Part shown: positions 1 through 11,336 of the stretch, piece after piece
How the letters are laid out: every line of letters begins with the position of its first letter
Position numbering within the stretch: the first letter of the stretch is position 1
DNA from: Typhlomys cinereus
Taxonomy: Eukaryota; Chordata; Mammalia; Rodentia; Platacanthomyidae
Length of the DNA stretch: 64,000 nt
NCBI GenBank assembly: GCA_023101885.1
Contig: JALPQD010000006.1
Coordinates: forward strand, 11,463,085-11,527,084
Direction: 5' to 3'
Position numbers and translations under genes: made by a program
Notes under the pieces: model-generated
Database searches by the model: none
The model's input: the letters and a program-made list of their open reading frames with translations, nothing else
What the model was told of the DNA's origin: nothing

Positions 1-1358
1 GTCCTTCTGTCACACACATTGAGGACAATAATAAAGAGAACAAGTGCTTCATCACCGTGACTTAATGTAGACCTGGATTTTGGACAATATGTGTGCAACA
101 GATTATCTCTAGAGCCCTTTGCTCTTTGTCTTTGTAATGGTGCCCTAAGTTCAGAGGCACCATTACTTACCGGGCCATTTTGCTCTCCCCAGACATGGGA
201 ATTGTAGCTTAACGAATCATGGCTTTCAGGTGTAGCAATATCCATCCATGCAGGATATCTCCCTGATGACTTTCTCTTTTGTTAACTCACTTTTTTAAAA
301 AAAAAAAAATTTGGCTTGCAAAGTAGCAATTTCCATATATACTTTATTTTGCTTAACTGTCCCTCCCTCATTTCCCCTTCCTCATCCCTGCCTAACTCAC
401 TTCACTCGATTCCTGCTTTTGGTTCTCAGATCATCAATGTTCTCTTATTCCCCCACCCCTCCCCTCAGTGACCCTTTCCTAGTTTCTACTTTCATTTCTT
501 CCAGTGCTTACTTATGTCTGGAATCTGAGCGCCTTTCCTCAGTCTCACTCCTCCAGTCACTGCTACCCACCCACCTCTTGATTCCAAAGGCACAGGCCAG
601 TTTCCACTTAGCGCTGCCTTCTGAATATCTTGTGGACTCCAAAACCAACCACAAAAGCAGTGGTTTGCACAGCTTGGCAGAGAAAAGCTCCACATCACAG
701 CAAAGAGTGAAGCCATTAGTCAGGAACTTTTATGGGAGAGCAAGTTACAGCTAGCCGGAAAATTATACCTAAGTTATGTTCTTGCAACTCAGTCAGTTTA
801 TCTCAGACTTTCTCAGTTTTCATTCTTTGAGTTTTCTGGTTGTGAATCCCCACTTTATATTGGTCTTCTAATTAGGGCTATTCCTGAGTCTCCTTTCTAT
901 TTCGTCACTGGTTCAACTTCATGCTTTCTTTAAACAGCAGCCCCTCCAATGGCTTTTTGCCATATGTGCCTGGTGCTTCTGATAGGTGCAGGGTACATGC
1001 ACCGTCAAGCAATTTGCCAGAAAAACTAAGGCATTTTTCATTCGGAAAGCACAGGATGAGTAGACTGAATTGTTCAGAAGAGAAGTAGACCATTTGATTT
1101 CTAGATAACATTTGTCTGTTCAGCCAGTTTTTCCAGACACAAACTACAGATAGGACCTTTCTTATCAGACAGTTTTGACTTGACTGCTTTCTGTCCTGTG
1201 GGTCAGAAAAGAAGAGGTGGGAATAAGGGCCGCTGTGCTACCTTATCTCATTAGCCCTTACTGTCTTTCTGTGAAGATCTTTCTCTCATCACTGTGAGAA
1301 CATTCAGAGTCCAGATCAGCTTAACTGATGACGGGTCCTGTTTCTTCTTTTGTCCCAG
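1..1358 (+). other. CD200: CD200 intron upstream of the Ig C2-type exon
   Basis: This stretch has no recognisable exon. A short A-run lies at about 296-309 next to a pyrimidine-rich stretch. The last bases form a pyrimidine-rich splice acceptor ending in CAG at 1356-1358. Small open frames here (for example 311-754) have no family resemblance that I recognise. Confidence 0.75.
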
Positions 1359-1632
1359 TACAGCCCATAGTATCCCTTCACTCCAACCTTTTTGAAGACC
1401 ACCTCAATATCACTTGCTCTGCCTACAGCCCGCCCAGCTCCTGTAATCTCCTGGAAAGGCACTGGGTCAGGGATTGAGAATTCTACTGAGAGTCAGCTAC
1501 ATCCAAATGGAACCACATCTGTCACCAGCATCCTCCGGGTCAAAGACCCCAAGAATCAGGTGGGGAAGGAGGTGATCTGCCAGGTGCTGCACCTGGGAAC
1601 AGTGAAGGACTACAAGGAAGTTCTGGACAAAG
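1359..1632 (+). CDS. CD200: CD200 exon for membrane-proximal Ig (C2-type) domain, with a 1-base frameshift
   Basis: The exon encodes the second Ig domain of CD200, in the extracellular part. It starts in phase after an acceptor (CAG at 1356-1358) and ends before GTAAGA at 1633. The first part reads ...[10 protein letters not shown], and the second part (frame of 1425 onward) reads [16 protein letters not shown] and continues to VLDKG across the next junction. The two Ig cysteines (LNITC and VICQV) and N-glycosylation sequons NIT, NST and NGT are present. The two halves are in different frames: there is one extra T at about 1424 compared with the family, so the exon is 274 bases where 273 would keep frame. 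Read literally, the frame hits a stop at 1475-1477, before the second cysteine and the membrane anchor. The rest of the exon is clean, so an assembly error, a private allele or a very recent lesion are all more likely than an old pseudogene. Confidence 0.93.
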
Positions 1633-3308
1633 GTAAGAGAAGGCCAGTGAAAGCGGATGTGTGCACTTCTGTGTTTATGCAACTGGAAGATGGTAATGTT
1701 CATCAGAGACTGAGCCACTTTGCAAAGGCCACAGAGAGGAAAGAAAGAACTAAGCACAGAAAGAGAACAAGCTGAGGAAGAACAAGCTGAGGAAGCAAAC
1801 AGAGCAAGTTTTACAATAATTTCCCTTTATCTTCAGAGGTTCTATTCCAAGACCCTCAAGTAAATGCTAACACACACACACACACACACACACCTATAAT
1901 AAAGTTTAATTTCTAGATTAGGCATAAAAAGGGATTAATAGCAAACAAGAAAATACAATTACACAAATATATTTCAAAAAAACTCTCGTGTTTTAAGCAT
2001 AAAACAAAAGACTGAATACAAACATTGTGATATGGCAACATGTACAGGAAGGAATTGTGGGACAAGAATCTTATCTATTTCAAACCCAAGGTAAATTTCA
2101 CTGAACCAGGATATTTGGAAAGCTATACTCCTTTGTTCAGTTAATCAAGCCTTGACACACAAAAAAACTTTATTTCTGCACCCAAGGGTTTCTTCAAGTA
2201 CAAAGAAATGCTTTGAGTTGTGTTGAATTTACCCAGGGAGAAGGCTGGCCTATGGGATCTTCCCTTCTGCCTCCCATTCATGCCCCCTTTTACTCTCTGA
2301 TCTTTCCTTCTAAATGATTCCCTCTGGAATTCTTGGATAGAAAGTGTGATAATTACATGAGAATTACAGATGAAAGAAGAAAGAGGGAGTGATTTTAGAG
2401 ATAGCAATTTTCAGGGATAATGACTACAGTTTTCTTTTTTCACTAAATTTGAATGGCATCATATAAAATGTTTAATATCATTTGAATAATATGTGTTTAT
2501 TATGTGGACACTTATTAACCCTAACGGCAATATGCAAAGCTCAGGAACTGTAGATGAGAAAAGTCTGAAGTTCTCAGTTATATTCTTGGGCTCTGGACAT
2601 TTCATTACCATTGCGTTAAAAAGTGATGCCAGGGTTCTGATTGTATTTATTTATGGGCCAGGTTGTGTTTATTATTCCTATATACTTAACACTAAAGACC
2701 TAAGATGAGAAGAAATGTAGTCAATGCATTGGCATGAGATTTTTTTTATGATTGAGCAAATAGCATTCATGATTTTTTCCTTTATATTTTTCAGTACATT
2801 TGAATTTTTATTAATAAATTCATGTTATTCTAATGTACATTATAGCAAAGAATGTGTTTTTTGGAGGCAGATATACTTGACTAAGCCTTGACTCTTATGT
2901 TTTCTACCCTGATTTTGAGTTCACTTAACTTCTTCAATTCTGAGGGTTTTCTAATATTTAATGTGTTGGATAATAAAATGTCCAACATCATTTGTATAAC
3001 AATTGTTTATCCCGAAATTAAAGACACATGAAAAGATCATTATATATATTCACACACACACACACAAACACACACACGTGCGTGTATGCACACATATGTG
3101 TGTAAACATGTTACTTATTGCTACTATTATCTAACTGTTACTCATGTCATATGGAATCATAAACATGGACCTTGGTATGTATCTAAGGATAACTACTTGA
3201 AAGTTCAGCTATCATAAATACCCATTATAACTAGTGCTTCAGTACTTTTTGCTTTAATCGTCTGTTCTTTTGATTTCTTCTCTCTTTTTTTCCTTTCAAA
3301 ATCCACAG
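1633..3308 (+). other. CD200: CD200 intron between the Ig and transmembrane exons
   Basis: The intron runs from GTAAGA at 1633 to an acceptor ending ATCCACAG at 3308. It holds a (CA)n run at 1870-1893 and a CA/GT-rich stretch at 3051-3110. It is otherwise AT-rich with no recognised gene. The open frames at 2141-2407 (-) and 2493-2708 (+) look like chance. Confidence 0.8.
1870..1893. repeat. (CA)n microsatellite
   Basis: About 12 uninterrupted CA units lie within the CD200 intron. Confidence 0.95.
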
Positions 3309-3452
3309 GATTTTGGTTTTCAGTTCCACTATTGTTAAGCGTTGTTTCCTTGGTAATTCTTCTTGTTTTAATCTCGATCTTATTATACTGGAAACGTCAC
3401 AGGAATCAGGACCGAGGTGAGTCATCACAGGGGATGCAAAGAATGAAATAAG
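3309..3452 (+). CDS. CD200: CD200 transmembrane and cytoplasmic exon, with two possible donors
   Basis: After the acceptor at 3307-3308 the exon completes a glycine codon and reads [18 protein letters not shown], continuing through a hydrophobic span of about 24 residues to the basic stop-transfer stretch [10 protein letters not shown]. This matches the single membrane anchor and very short tail of CD200. A donor GTGAGT follows base 3416; splicing there to the exon at 11329 gives the human-like end DREP. If that donor is skipped, the frame continues as [11 protein letters not shown] and stops at 3449-3451, which is the C-terminus I remember for mouse CD200. A second donor (GTAAAT at 3453) lies two bases after that stop, so the longer exon can still splice on into 3' UTR. 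Both ends are intact here. The exon is unaffected by the upstream frameshift except through the reading frame it inherits. Confidence 0.93.
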
Positions 3453-3791
3453 GTAAATGCCTTTTTATTTAAGTAATCATTGGGGGGGTTCATCTTAATA
3501 TAAAATGAGGAGCTTGCAACAGTGTGCTTTCCTGACTGTTTCCAAAGTGTGCAATGTTGATGCTGTTTAAAAACCCTTCTTTCAGGGTCATGTCTTTTCA
3601 ATAGGACATTTCTGTTTTTTTTTCTTAAAGTATTATTAGAAGGTGATTATTTTATAAGTTAAGAGTAAGAGTTTGTGAGAGAAAATGCTTGATTGGCTCA
3701 GAGTGCAATCATTTATTGCCAAAGTCAAAGTCTGGCACCTGTGCAGGGTCCTCTCTACATGTTAATAAGGCCAATCTTTTCTCTTTTACAG

Positions 3792-3883
3792 CAACCCACA
3801 AGCCAGCTGCCCATATAGGAGACCGTGAAATTGTCCAATACGATCACTCATTAAATAGCACTACCAATGTCACACTCCCATGA
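3792..3883 (+). CDS. CD200: possible alternative CD200 C-terminal exon
   Basis: This is a candidate only. A strong pyrimidine-rich acceptor ending TTTTACAG lies at 3784-3791. Joined to the early donor after 3416, it gives an in-frame tail of 30 residues that begins ATHKPAAHIGDREIVQ, ends NSTTNVTLP and stops at 3881-3883. The tail contains one tyrosine but no proper ITIM, because the residue at +3 is serine. CD200 normally has a tail of fewer than 20 residues, so this isoform would be unusual. If the later donor (3453) is used instead, this segment would simply be 3' UTR. I do not recall this exon from human or mouse CD200, and the open frame could be chance. Confidence 0.3.
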
Positions 3884-3954
3884 TGTCTCAAACACTGTCG
3901 ACAACATCCAGGTGATCCACACGTACAATCACTGTGTCATGTCCTTCTGCCCTT

Positions 3955-4075
3955 CTAGATTATAAACTTCTCCTCTTCCTCCACAACATTTATCACAGTA
4001 CCTGTTAGGTAGCAGGTTTTTAGTAAATGTTAATTTATTAAATAAGAGAATGAGTGATGAATGAATGGAGGGAGG
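3955..4075 (+). repeat. L2 3'-end fragment
   Basis: The order of motifs (ATTATAAACTTC, CATTTATCACAGTACCTG, a GTAAATGTTAATTTATTAAA-type block, then GAATGAATGG) follows the 3' end of the ancient mammalian L2 LINE in + orientation. It lies just downstream of the putative exon at 3792. Confidence 0.6.
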
Positions 4076-4711
4076 AGAGTATTTTCAAAGTGTTTTTGTT
4101 TCCATTTATCTTTCTCCTATGGGAAGTTTAGTACTTCACAGATGCCTGGGGTAAGGTAATGTTAAGATGTCTGAAAACAAGAATCACTATAAAGCAAGAA
4201 AAGTCAGTGTTATTTTGAGAAAGGATGAAGTTTTTTTGGTTTCAAAGACTATGCACCACTTATTTTGTGCAAAGCTATAAATCTGTGTAGTGACCTGGAA
4301 ATTCCCTGGGGTGAAAAGGCAACATGGGGGTTTCTTCCAACTCAGAAGATTGCACTTCATGGGCCAGGAAGAAAAATAGCAACATTGGTTTTGAGTATTA
4401 CCTTAAAATTTGTTTAAAAAAAAAACTCCCTCAAATTTTACTTTATTTTCTACTTAATTTTATGCTTCATAGACTATTTTTTTCATGTTCTAGGTTATTT
4501 GAACAATTAATCATATCTAACCTTAAATTAGGTTTAGATTAGTTTATGACTTTATAAAAATTGCAATGTCATTTACTTTTCTGGGGGGAGGGGACAGATA
4601 AAAAGATTTGTTCTGTCTTGGCAATTAATATCAAATAGTCTTACCACACATGAACATTTCCCAAGACCCAGAAGTCCTCCACAGAGTATCAAAGGCAGAA
4701 GTCTCTTTGAT

Positions 4712-4862
4712 TCTGTTTTATCCAAACATTCTTGTTTTTCAATTAGGAAATTAGAGTCAGAAGAGAGAAAGCCAATGTCCTTCCCAAAACTGTAAGGCTT
4801 TTCTCATCAGCAGGTCAAGACTTAGGACTCTAACCTGGGGAATCTCCCCTGTATAATGTTCT
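4712..4862 (-). repeat. MIR SINE fragment
   Basis: The block with ATTAGGAAATTAGAGTCAG, a 'CTTCCCAAAACTGTAAGGC' segment and 'GACTCTAACCTGGG' follows the reverse complement of the MIR core in order. The match is diverged, as expected for an ancient copy. Confidence 0.6.
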
Positions 4863-5717
4863 CTCAATGCTTGCTGAAGTCCTGACTAGAAAGGAGCTAC
4901 TGCTATCCTTGCATTCATCCATTAATCTGTGCTTAGATACTGTTCTTTGGAAAATATAAACAGAAAATATAAAATACTTAAGTTCATTTTTGAAAGTTCC
5001 TTTTGGACAAGAGTTTTATTGATTCAAGTCCCCAGCAAAGCCCTGCCGAACAAGGATATTTGTAAAGTAATAGTTCTTTGTTCATTGATCAAATCTTAGG
5101 CTTTTTGGAAAATATAATTGTTCAGTGCTTTATGTTATTCTTGACACTAGCTAAGTTAGTATATTTTGTGCCCAGGTTTTTCCTAGTGCATGAAAGAAAT
5201 ACTCCAACTAGTGTTGAGTCTTATATGTACAGGGATTATCATTTGTTGATGAATGCCTTCTTACTATGTGGCGAATTCAGTCTGTATTTCTGAATGTTCA
5301 CCTTTTGAATATTTTTGACTGATTTAAGAAATTTTGCAGCTAGAAAATTGAATTCTATATACTTAGAATAGCAAAATCAAGGGTTGATTGTGCTGGAAAT
5401 TTAAAGACTCAGAGTGAAGACAACGCTGGTTCATAGAGGCTTATGCTTATGCAAAAAATTGTGAAAAAGAGAAACAAACCACAGGTTATCACGACACATA
5501 AGAGGTTGTGGTGGATACTTAATGAGGAAGGGAGAAGCTAGATCTTCCATTTCTTCACCTTTATTTCTGTCTTCTTTCGCTTTTTCTTTTCCTTCTTCTT
5601 TCAAAAGCATAAAGCTTTCTGATGGCAGGAAACAGGCAAAACCAACACCGGGGTTCCTAGCCAGTGACCTTGAAAAGTGATTATGTGAACATGAATGAGG
5701 AACTAAGAAAGTGGAAC

Positions 5718-5782
5718 TGAGTGTGTTTGTGTGTGTGGTGTGTGTGTGTGTATGTATGTGTGTGTGTGTGTGTGTGTGTGTT
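5718..5782. repeat. (TG)n microsatellite with interruptions
   Basis: TG units are broken by a GG, TTTG and TATG steps. It lies in the CD200 intron. Confidence 0.9.
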
Positions 5783-8710
5783 CAGTGTACAGTATGACAA
5801 GAGGAGGAGAAGATAAAGTAGTGTTTTCATCCATGCATTTTCATAGTGCAGCCCACTAGTGAGTCAGGTAAATTTGCTAATTTCTGCCTGATAAATGACC
5901 AAAGCGAAGTTTATTTCAGATCATGATCACAATCCATTGTCCACAAAAGTATAAACCAACTTAGAGCTACTGCACAACTTCTGCAATCTCTGAAAACTAA
6001 CATTGTCTTTGCACAAGTTAGCCTTCCTTTGCTCTCCTTGGGATTCTGTAGTTACCCAGAGCATCATGTGTGGAGCTGCACTGTGGAGGAAGGCATGAAG
6101 ACTTAGTGGGTCATTTTTCTACATCATTCCTGATGAGATCATCACTGTTACTTCCCTGAAGCCTACTCCAGTCAGTCAAAGCCTTAAACTTTGAAATAAT
6201 ATACTTTTATTTTCCTTTCATGAATCCAGTCACTGAAATAGAAAAAGAAAAAGCATTAAAATTTCCTAGGGGAAATTTTCAACATCTCATAATAGTTTTT
6301 TCTGTTGAAACTCAGTGATGTCATAGAGTTCTGCCTTTTCCCTATGGGACAGTAAGAGAAGTTTGTTGTGGAGAACCATTTTTTATTTCTCAGCAGTTAG
6401 TTTTCTCAGAAACAATGAAAAAAACTTTGGCTCTTCTTTGGAGCAAATCATTGTAGATAATCACCTAGATTTTAGAACTCTTCATTTTGGACAATCATCT
6501 TCTTTTCTTTGGTTTGGTTGAGTCAAGAGTGGGTTGGGAACAACAAACCATTTAGATAATCAGGCAATGCATGTGTTCTAACTTCACTTTTTCTTCAAAC
6601 TATTTCATATAAAAGTTTATTTGATGACCATATAATATTTCTATTTATCTTGACTTCCTTTACTTCCCAGTAACCTGACTATACATGACTCTTGGCAATG
6701 AGCAATGATAGTATTAATAACTTAACTATTTCCTGGGTGGGAACAGGTACTGCCTTTGATTTTAAGCATAGTTCAAGGATAATCCAATGACCATCTATTA
6801 CTAAAGCAAAAAAAAAATGTTTCTGTTGCTAAATAATTGTATTCAAGCTTCTCAGATGAAGGGGTGAATAGAGGTGATGTTGGGCCCATCCAATATATTC
6901 AGAATAAGGCTGGATAAGGGGCAATTTTCACTGTACTCAGCATCCTCATAGTGAGGCAGGATAAGTGGCCATCCTCACCCATCCAGTGTCCTCATAGTTC
7001 CAGGAAGGCATATGATCTTTATAGGAGGGGCAAAGCAATGGGGAATCTTTACTAAATTGCTCAAGTTTGGATTGTTGGGTAAAATCTTGCATTCCAAAGC
7101 TCTCTGAATTTTTATTTTTTTACAGGTTTTCCCATGTATGCAAATGTCACTTATCATGCAAAGACTGTATGACATAATTAGGTCACAAGATTCTTTGCTG
7201 CCAGATTCTTAGTGTCTGGGCATTCGTGCACAGAACTATCCTTTCCTTTTCTATGAAAACCATATTGGCTCGAGTGAGTCCATTTTTGAGAGACGGCAAG
7301 GGCATCTCTAGGAGTCAAGACATCTCATTCTTCTATTCGGCATTTAGATAGCAATTTAGTTCCTAAATGGGACACTCATCTCCTTGATCCCATTTGGCCA
7401 TGAGGAATTTTTAAAGAAGGTTATTCATCCATGTCAATGTCATTTGTTAGACAAGATTTTTAAAGAAACGAGAAGACGAGAACAATCTTACAGTTGAGCA
7501 ATCTTGACAGATAAGCAAAAGCAACATCTTTGTTACTTTTGGATTTTAGCTTATATTACTGATTGTTTTGTATGTTCTGCCCTTCAACAGAATAGTGATC
7601 TTATAAAAAAAAATCCAAGCTCTTAAGTCCTCTTTACTAGAAAAACCAATCTTATGTTATTTAAATTTAAAAAAATCACTTGATAAAAGTATGGCTTGAC
7701 CAAGAAGAAAACGTTGTGACTGCTTATTTCCTTTTATTTTCAAATCATTACAAACATATGGCTTACAATACAAATTCATTTTCGCATGGCTCTGATAGGC
7801 AGAAATCTACTATGAGTGTCAAAATTAAGTTCTCTATCTGCAAGGGTAGCTTGCTTTCTGGAGGTGCAGAAGAGAATCCCTTTCTTGTCTTTATCCACCC
7901 TCTACAGATGGTCTCATTCCTTGCTTTTTTTAACCTAAAATGGTACTTCCATTTACAAAATTAGAATTGGTCATTTGAGTCTTTCTCACATTGAATTGTT
8001 TTTATTCTGATGCACCTGCATTTCTCTCTCATTCATAAAGACATTTTTATTGCATTTGGCCTATCTCTGGACTTTTAATAGCATGGGCAAAATCCACCTT
8101 TCCATGTTTGGTAACAAATCTACAGGTTCTGGAACCAGGATATGAGCAGGGTAGAACACTATTAGTATGCTACTATAGATGCCAAGAAGAGCTGGGAAGG
8201 GGCGGTGTTACTTGGTCTCCCTATGCAAGCTTTCTAAGCCTGTAATTCCTTAGCCTCAGTTTTGCTCAAAGTAATGCGGTGTCAAAGAGCATCAGAACCT
8301 TGTCAAACATTGGATTCATAACTTTGGCTTTCTCAGTCATGCCCCATCTTCTTCCCACAAAGCGAGCCCTTGGTTTTTTCAACATTTTCAACATTTCAAT
8401 TGGTCACTTCAACATTCTCAAGTCTTTAACACTATGTGTAACTTCCGCTTTCTGTCTTTTATTAATCATCACTAACAGTACAAAAACTGGTTCTTTTGAT
8501 TGGAAATTCATTTCTTTTGTATTTCCTGCTTTTCTTAACTCACAGCCCTCATAGCAGATAGCATTGCTAACTGGCTTAAATACCTTAGTCATAAATAAGT
8601 TCACTGGATTCTCTGCAAGGCAGAAAAAGTATACTTAGCACTGCACATCGGGTATTAAGGCATGACCAAACTGATCTTTCCCCATTGTCATAACTCATTG
8701 AAATTTCTAA

Positions 8711-8840
8711 CCAGGCATGGTCATACACGTCTGTAATCCCAACATTTGAGAGGTTAAAAGAAGAAGATTTCACACTTGATGTCAGCCTGGATTACATAGA
8801 CAAAACCTGTCTCACAAAACAAACAAACAACAAAAACAAT
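8711..8840 (+). repeat. B1 SINE
   Basis: It begins CCAGGCATGGTCATACACG, continues with CTGTAATCCCAACA and 'CAGCCTGGATTACATAGA', and ends in CTGTCTCA followed by an A-rich (CAAA)n tail. This is the 7SL-derived B1 order and orientation. Confidence 0.85.
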
Positions 8841-9044
8841 GAATTGGAGATTTCTGAATCTCTAATCCTTACCAATACATTATGAGAACATTTCAAGTTT
8901 TAGAAACTCCTATGTTTTCCATATTGTTCTTACAGTTGTTCAGAATCCCTACCTATATACCCAAAATGATTTCAACAGTTCATAGTGAAACACTTTCCCA
9001 CTACCAGCTCTTTTTAAAAACAGATATATGTATATATCCCATAT

Positions 9045-9063
9045 TCATATATATATATATATA
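9045..9063. repeat. (TA)n microsatellite
   Basis: A short alternating AT run within the CD200 intron. Confidence 0.85.
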
Positions 9064-9854
9064 ATACACCTAGGAACTAGAAATAACTCCTCAACCCTGT
9101 GGAATTCTGTACAATTTACTACCTAATGTTAAATCCTCCACTTGATGAGAGACAGGAGAGCATCACAACAGAGTCTGATGCCCTTCATAGTAAATAAACC
9201 AGAGTTCACCATGAGTGATCAATGCTCCTGGTACCAAGTTTCTATGGTCACTGGCTTGTAAATTTTCCAACTTTCTCACATTTTTATAAAACAAAGAGAA
9301 AAGACTAGCCTTGTATTTTGTAAGTCTTTTAAAGATTTTTTAAATTAAATGTCATTGGTATTTTAAATCTTTTTAAAAGGTATGTTTTAATCATTGTTAT
9401 TTGACTTTTTTATTACTTTTTAAATTGCTAGATAAAACTGTGTTGGTAATGTATAACACAATGTTTGAATGTAGGTGTAAAGTATGGAATGGTTAAATCA
9501 AGCTAAGGAAAGTTATTCCTTCATTATGCTTTTTTTAATTTAATGAGAACATTTTTGGCATGTACATTGTTATATATTGTATAATATATTGTATAATACA
9601 TTGTTACTGTAGTTTTTGTGCTGAAACTTATTCCTCCTATCTAACTGAAATTATTTTAATATTAACCAATGTCGCTTAAAATAAAGGAGAAGTTAGACAT
9701 AACATTTTATTTCTACAACATTTCTGTCTTTAAGTGTTTGTTTTAACTGTTTATTTAGCAAAGGAATTCTGAGTGACATAGGATTGCTTATCTTCTAGTC
9801 AATCATTATTTTTGATTGCAACTATGACCAGTCATTTAATGATTTTGATCAAGT

Positions 9855-10020
9855 CCTGTTTCTTTCAAAACTAACTGGCTAATTTTGGGTAAACAATTCA
9901 ATCTCCCTATGCCTCTTTTTTTCTGCTTTTGTAAAACAGAGATTATAATTATGAATATCTTACAAGAGTGTTGTGAAGATTTTAAGATAACTACTACAAT
10001 TAGAAAAGTGACTAAGCCCA
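9855..10020 (+). repeat. MIR SINE fragment
   Basis: The order CTGGCTAATTTTGGGTAAAC, CAATCTCCCTATGCCTC, TTTTGTAAAACAGAGATTAT, GAGTGTTGTGAAGATTTTAA and GTGACTAAGCCCAG tracks the MIR consensus in the forward direction with moderate divergence. Confidence 0.7.
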
Positions 10021-11328
10021 GATCCAACTAGCTTAGGAGATGGCTAGTAAAGTTGCTTTTGCCAAATTCTTTAGTAATGGTTAATTTTACATTTTTGCCA
10101 AATTATTCACTAATGATTAAGTTTAAGTTATCAACAACTTAACCATTGGTATGGGCCAGGAAAGTCCCATTCACACTGTGACAGTAAATTTTCAATGAAT
10201 GTTAAGTTTCTGTTATCACTAAATCCGTGGGTTTCTTAAATCATACCAATGATAAATAGGAGTTTAAGGAGGCAAATAGAGAGAAAGACATGAGGATTAT
10301 ATCAGGTAGGTACTGAGGAAGCAGAATTCAGAAATTAAATTTGTTTGAGCATAGGGGCTGAAATCTTTGGAAGAGAGAATATGTACTATTAACCACTTTA
10401 GTAGCAGTTTTGAGAAAAGCTTGACATGAAGAACTGAGGGAGAGATGGATCATTCATTGTATGTATTGAAATGAGCTTGTGATATCTAATATTGACTTCT
10501 CAAGATTCATAATGCAATTAATAACATTTTGAATAAGTTGAATAGTTTTGATAAAACTATTTTTTTGGTAGGATAATGGGAAGACTACCTTACTTACAAA
10601 GATTAGTGGAAGTCAGGGAACGGATGAAGACCGTTGTTGTAAGGATGTGTGTGAATGGATTTCAGGAAATTAAAACTGTCAGAAAAAAACAGATGACTGA
10701 AGTTAGACGAAGATCCAGAACTGCCCAGGTTGCCTAGCAGTACTGAATCATAGAATTCCTACTTAGCTTCTCCCATATTTACTATGTCTTGACTGTATTT
10801 TATTTCTATTTTATGTTTTCTTCCTCTTCTAGTCTATGTGACTTACAAATACCTCATAGTTTCTGTTCCCTCCTGACAGTGGCTCATTGATGACCTAAAT
10901 AAATAAGTAAATAAATGGATCTTTCCTGGACTATGCAAAAAGACCATCTGAATCTTTGGGTGTGCCTTAGTGTTTGCAAATTAGTGAATACTTCAGTGAT
11001 TCAGCAGGTGTCTAGGTGACCCAGAGCTTAGATGCTTCTAAAAGTTTCTGCTTCTTACTAATCCGAAGTAAAATAAATATTCATCAAGACTCAATATGTG
11101 CTGTGACAGCAACTGGGTAGAATAATTTCATGTCTATTGAATCTAATAATGAAAGATTGGAATATTGCATATATGTATATATAGAAACATATACTTCCAG
11201 TTTACCAGTGAAATATGCATTAGGGAATTTTTGAGTTTCTTAATCTTTCTGTTGTTATTTATCCATTTAAACTATACCGAGAGGTGATAAATGTCCAAAG
11301 TTGACACCTTCATCTTTCTTTCATCCAG

Positions 11329-11336
11329 AGCCCTAG
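11329..11336 (+). CDS. CD200: CD200 terminal exon, last coding bases
   Basis: The acceptor CATCCAG at 11328 is followed by AG CCC TAG. Joined in phase to the G at 3416 this gives Glu-Pro-stop, which reproduces the human-type ending DREP. The downstream sequence (from about 11345, CTGAACCCTGAAAG and then CCCTGGTCTACTTGAAT) agrees with the start of the human CD200 3' UTR as I remember it. That supports this as the authentic terminal exon even though the intron is almost 8 kb long. Confidence 0.8.

Larger units (their letters stand above)
4076..11328 (+). other. CD200: long CD200 intron before the terminal exon
   Basis: About 7 kb of AT-rich intron with MIR, B1 and simple repeats, which are listed separately. 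The scattered small open frames (for example 7680-7964 and 8279-8554) show no domain or family that I recognise. The intron ends in a pyrimidine-rich acceptor, TTTCTTTCATCCAG, at 11328. Confidence 0.75.

Noticed and set aside
3834..3866. Possible ITIM in the putative alternative CD200 tail (VQYDHSL)
   Set aside because: The residue at +3 from tyrosine is serine and leucine is at +4, so the ITIM pattern is not met.
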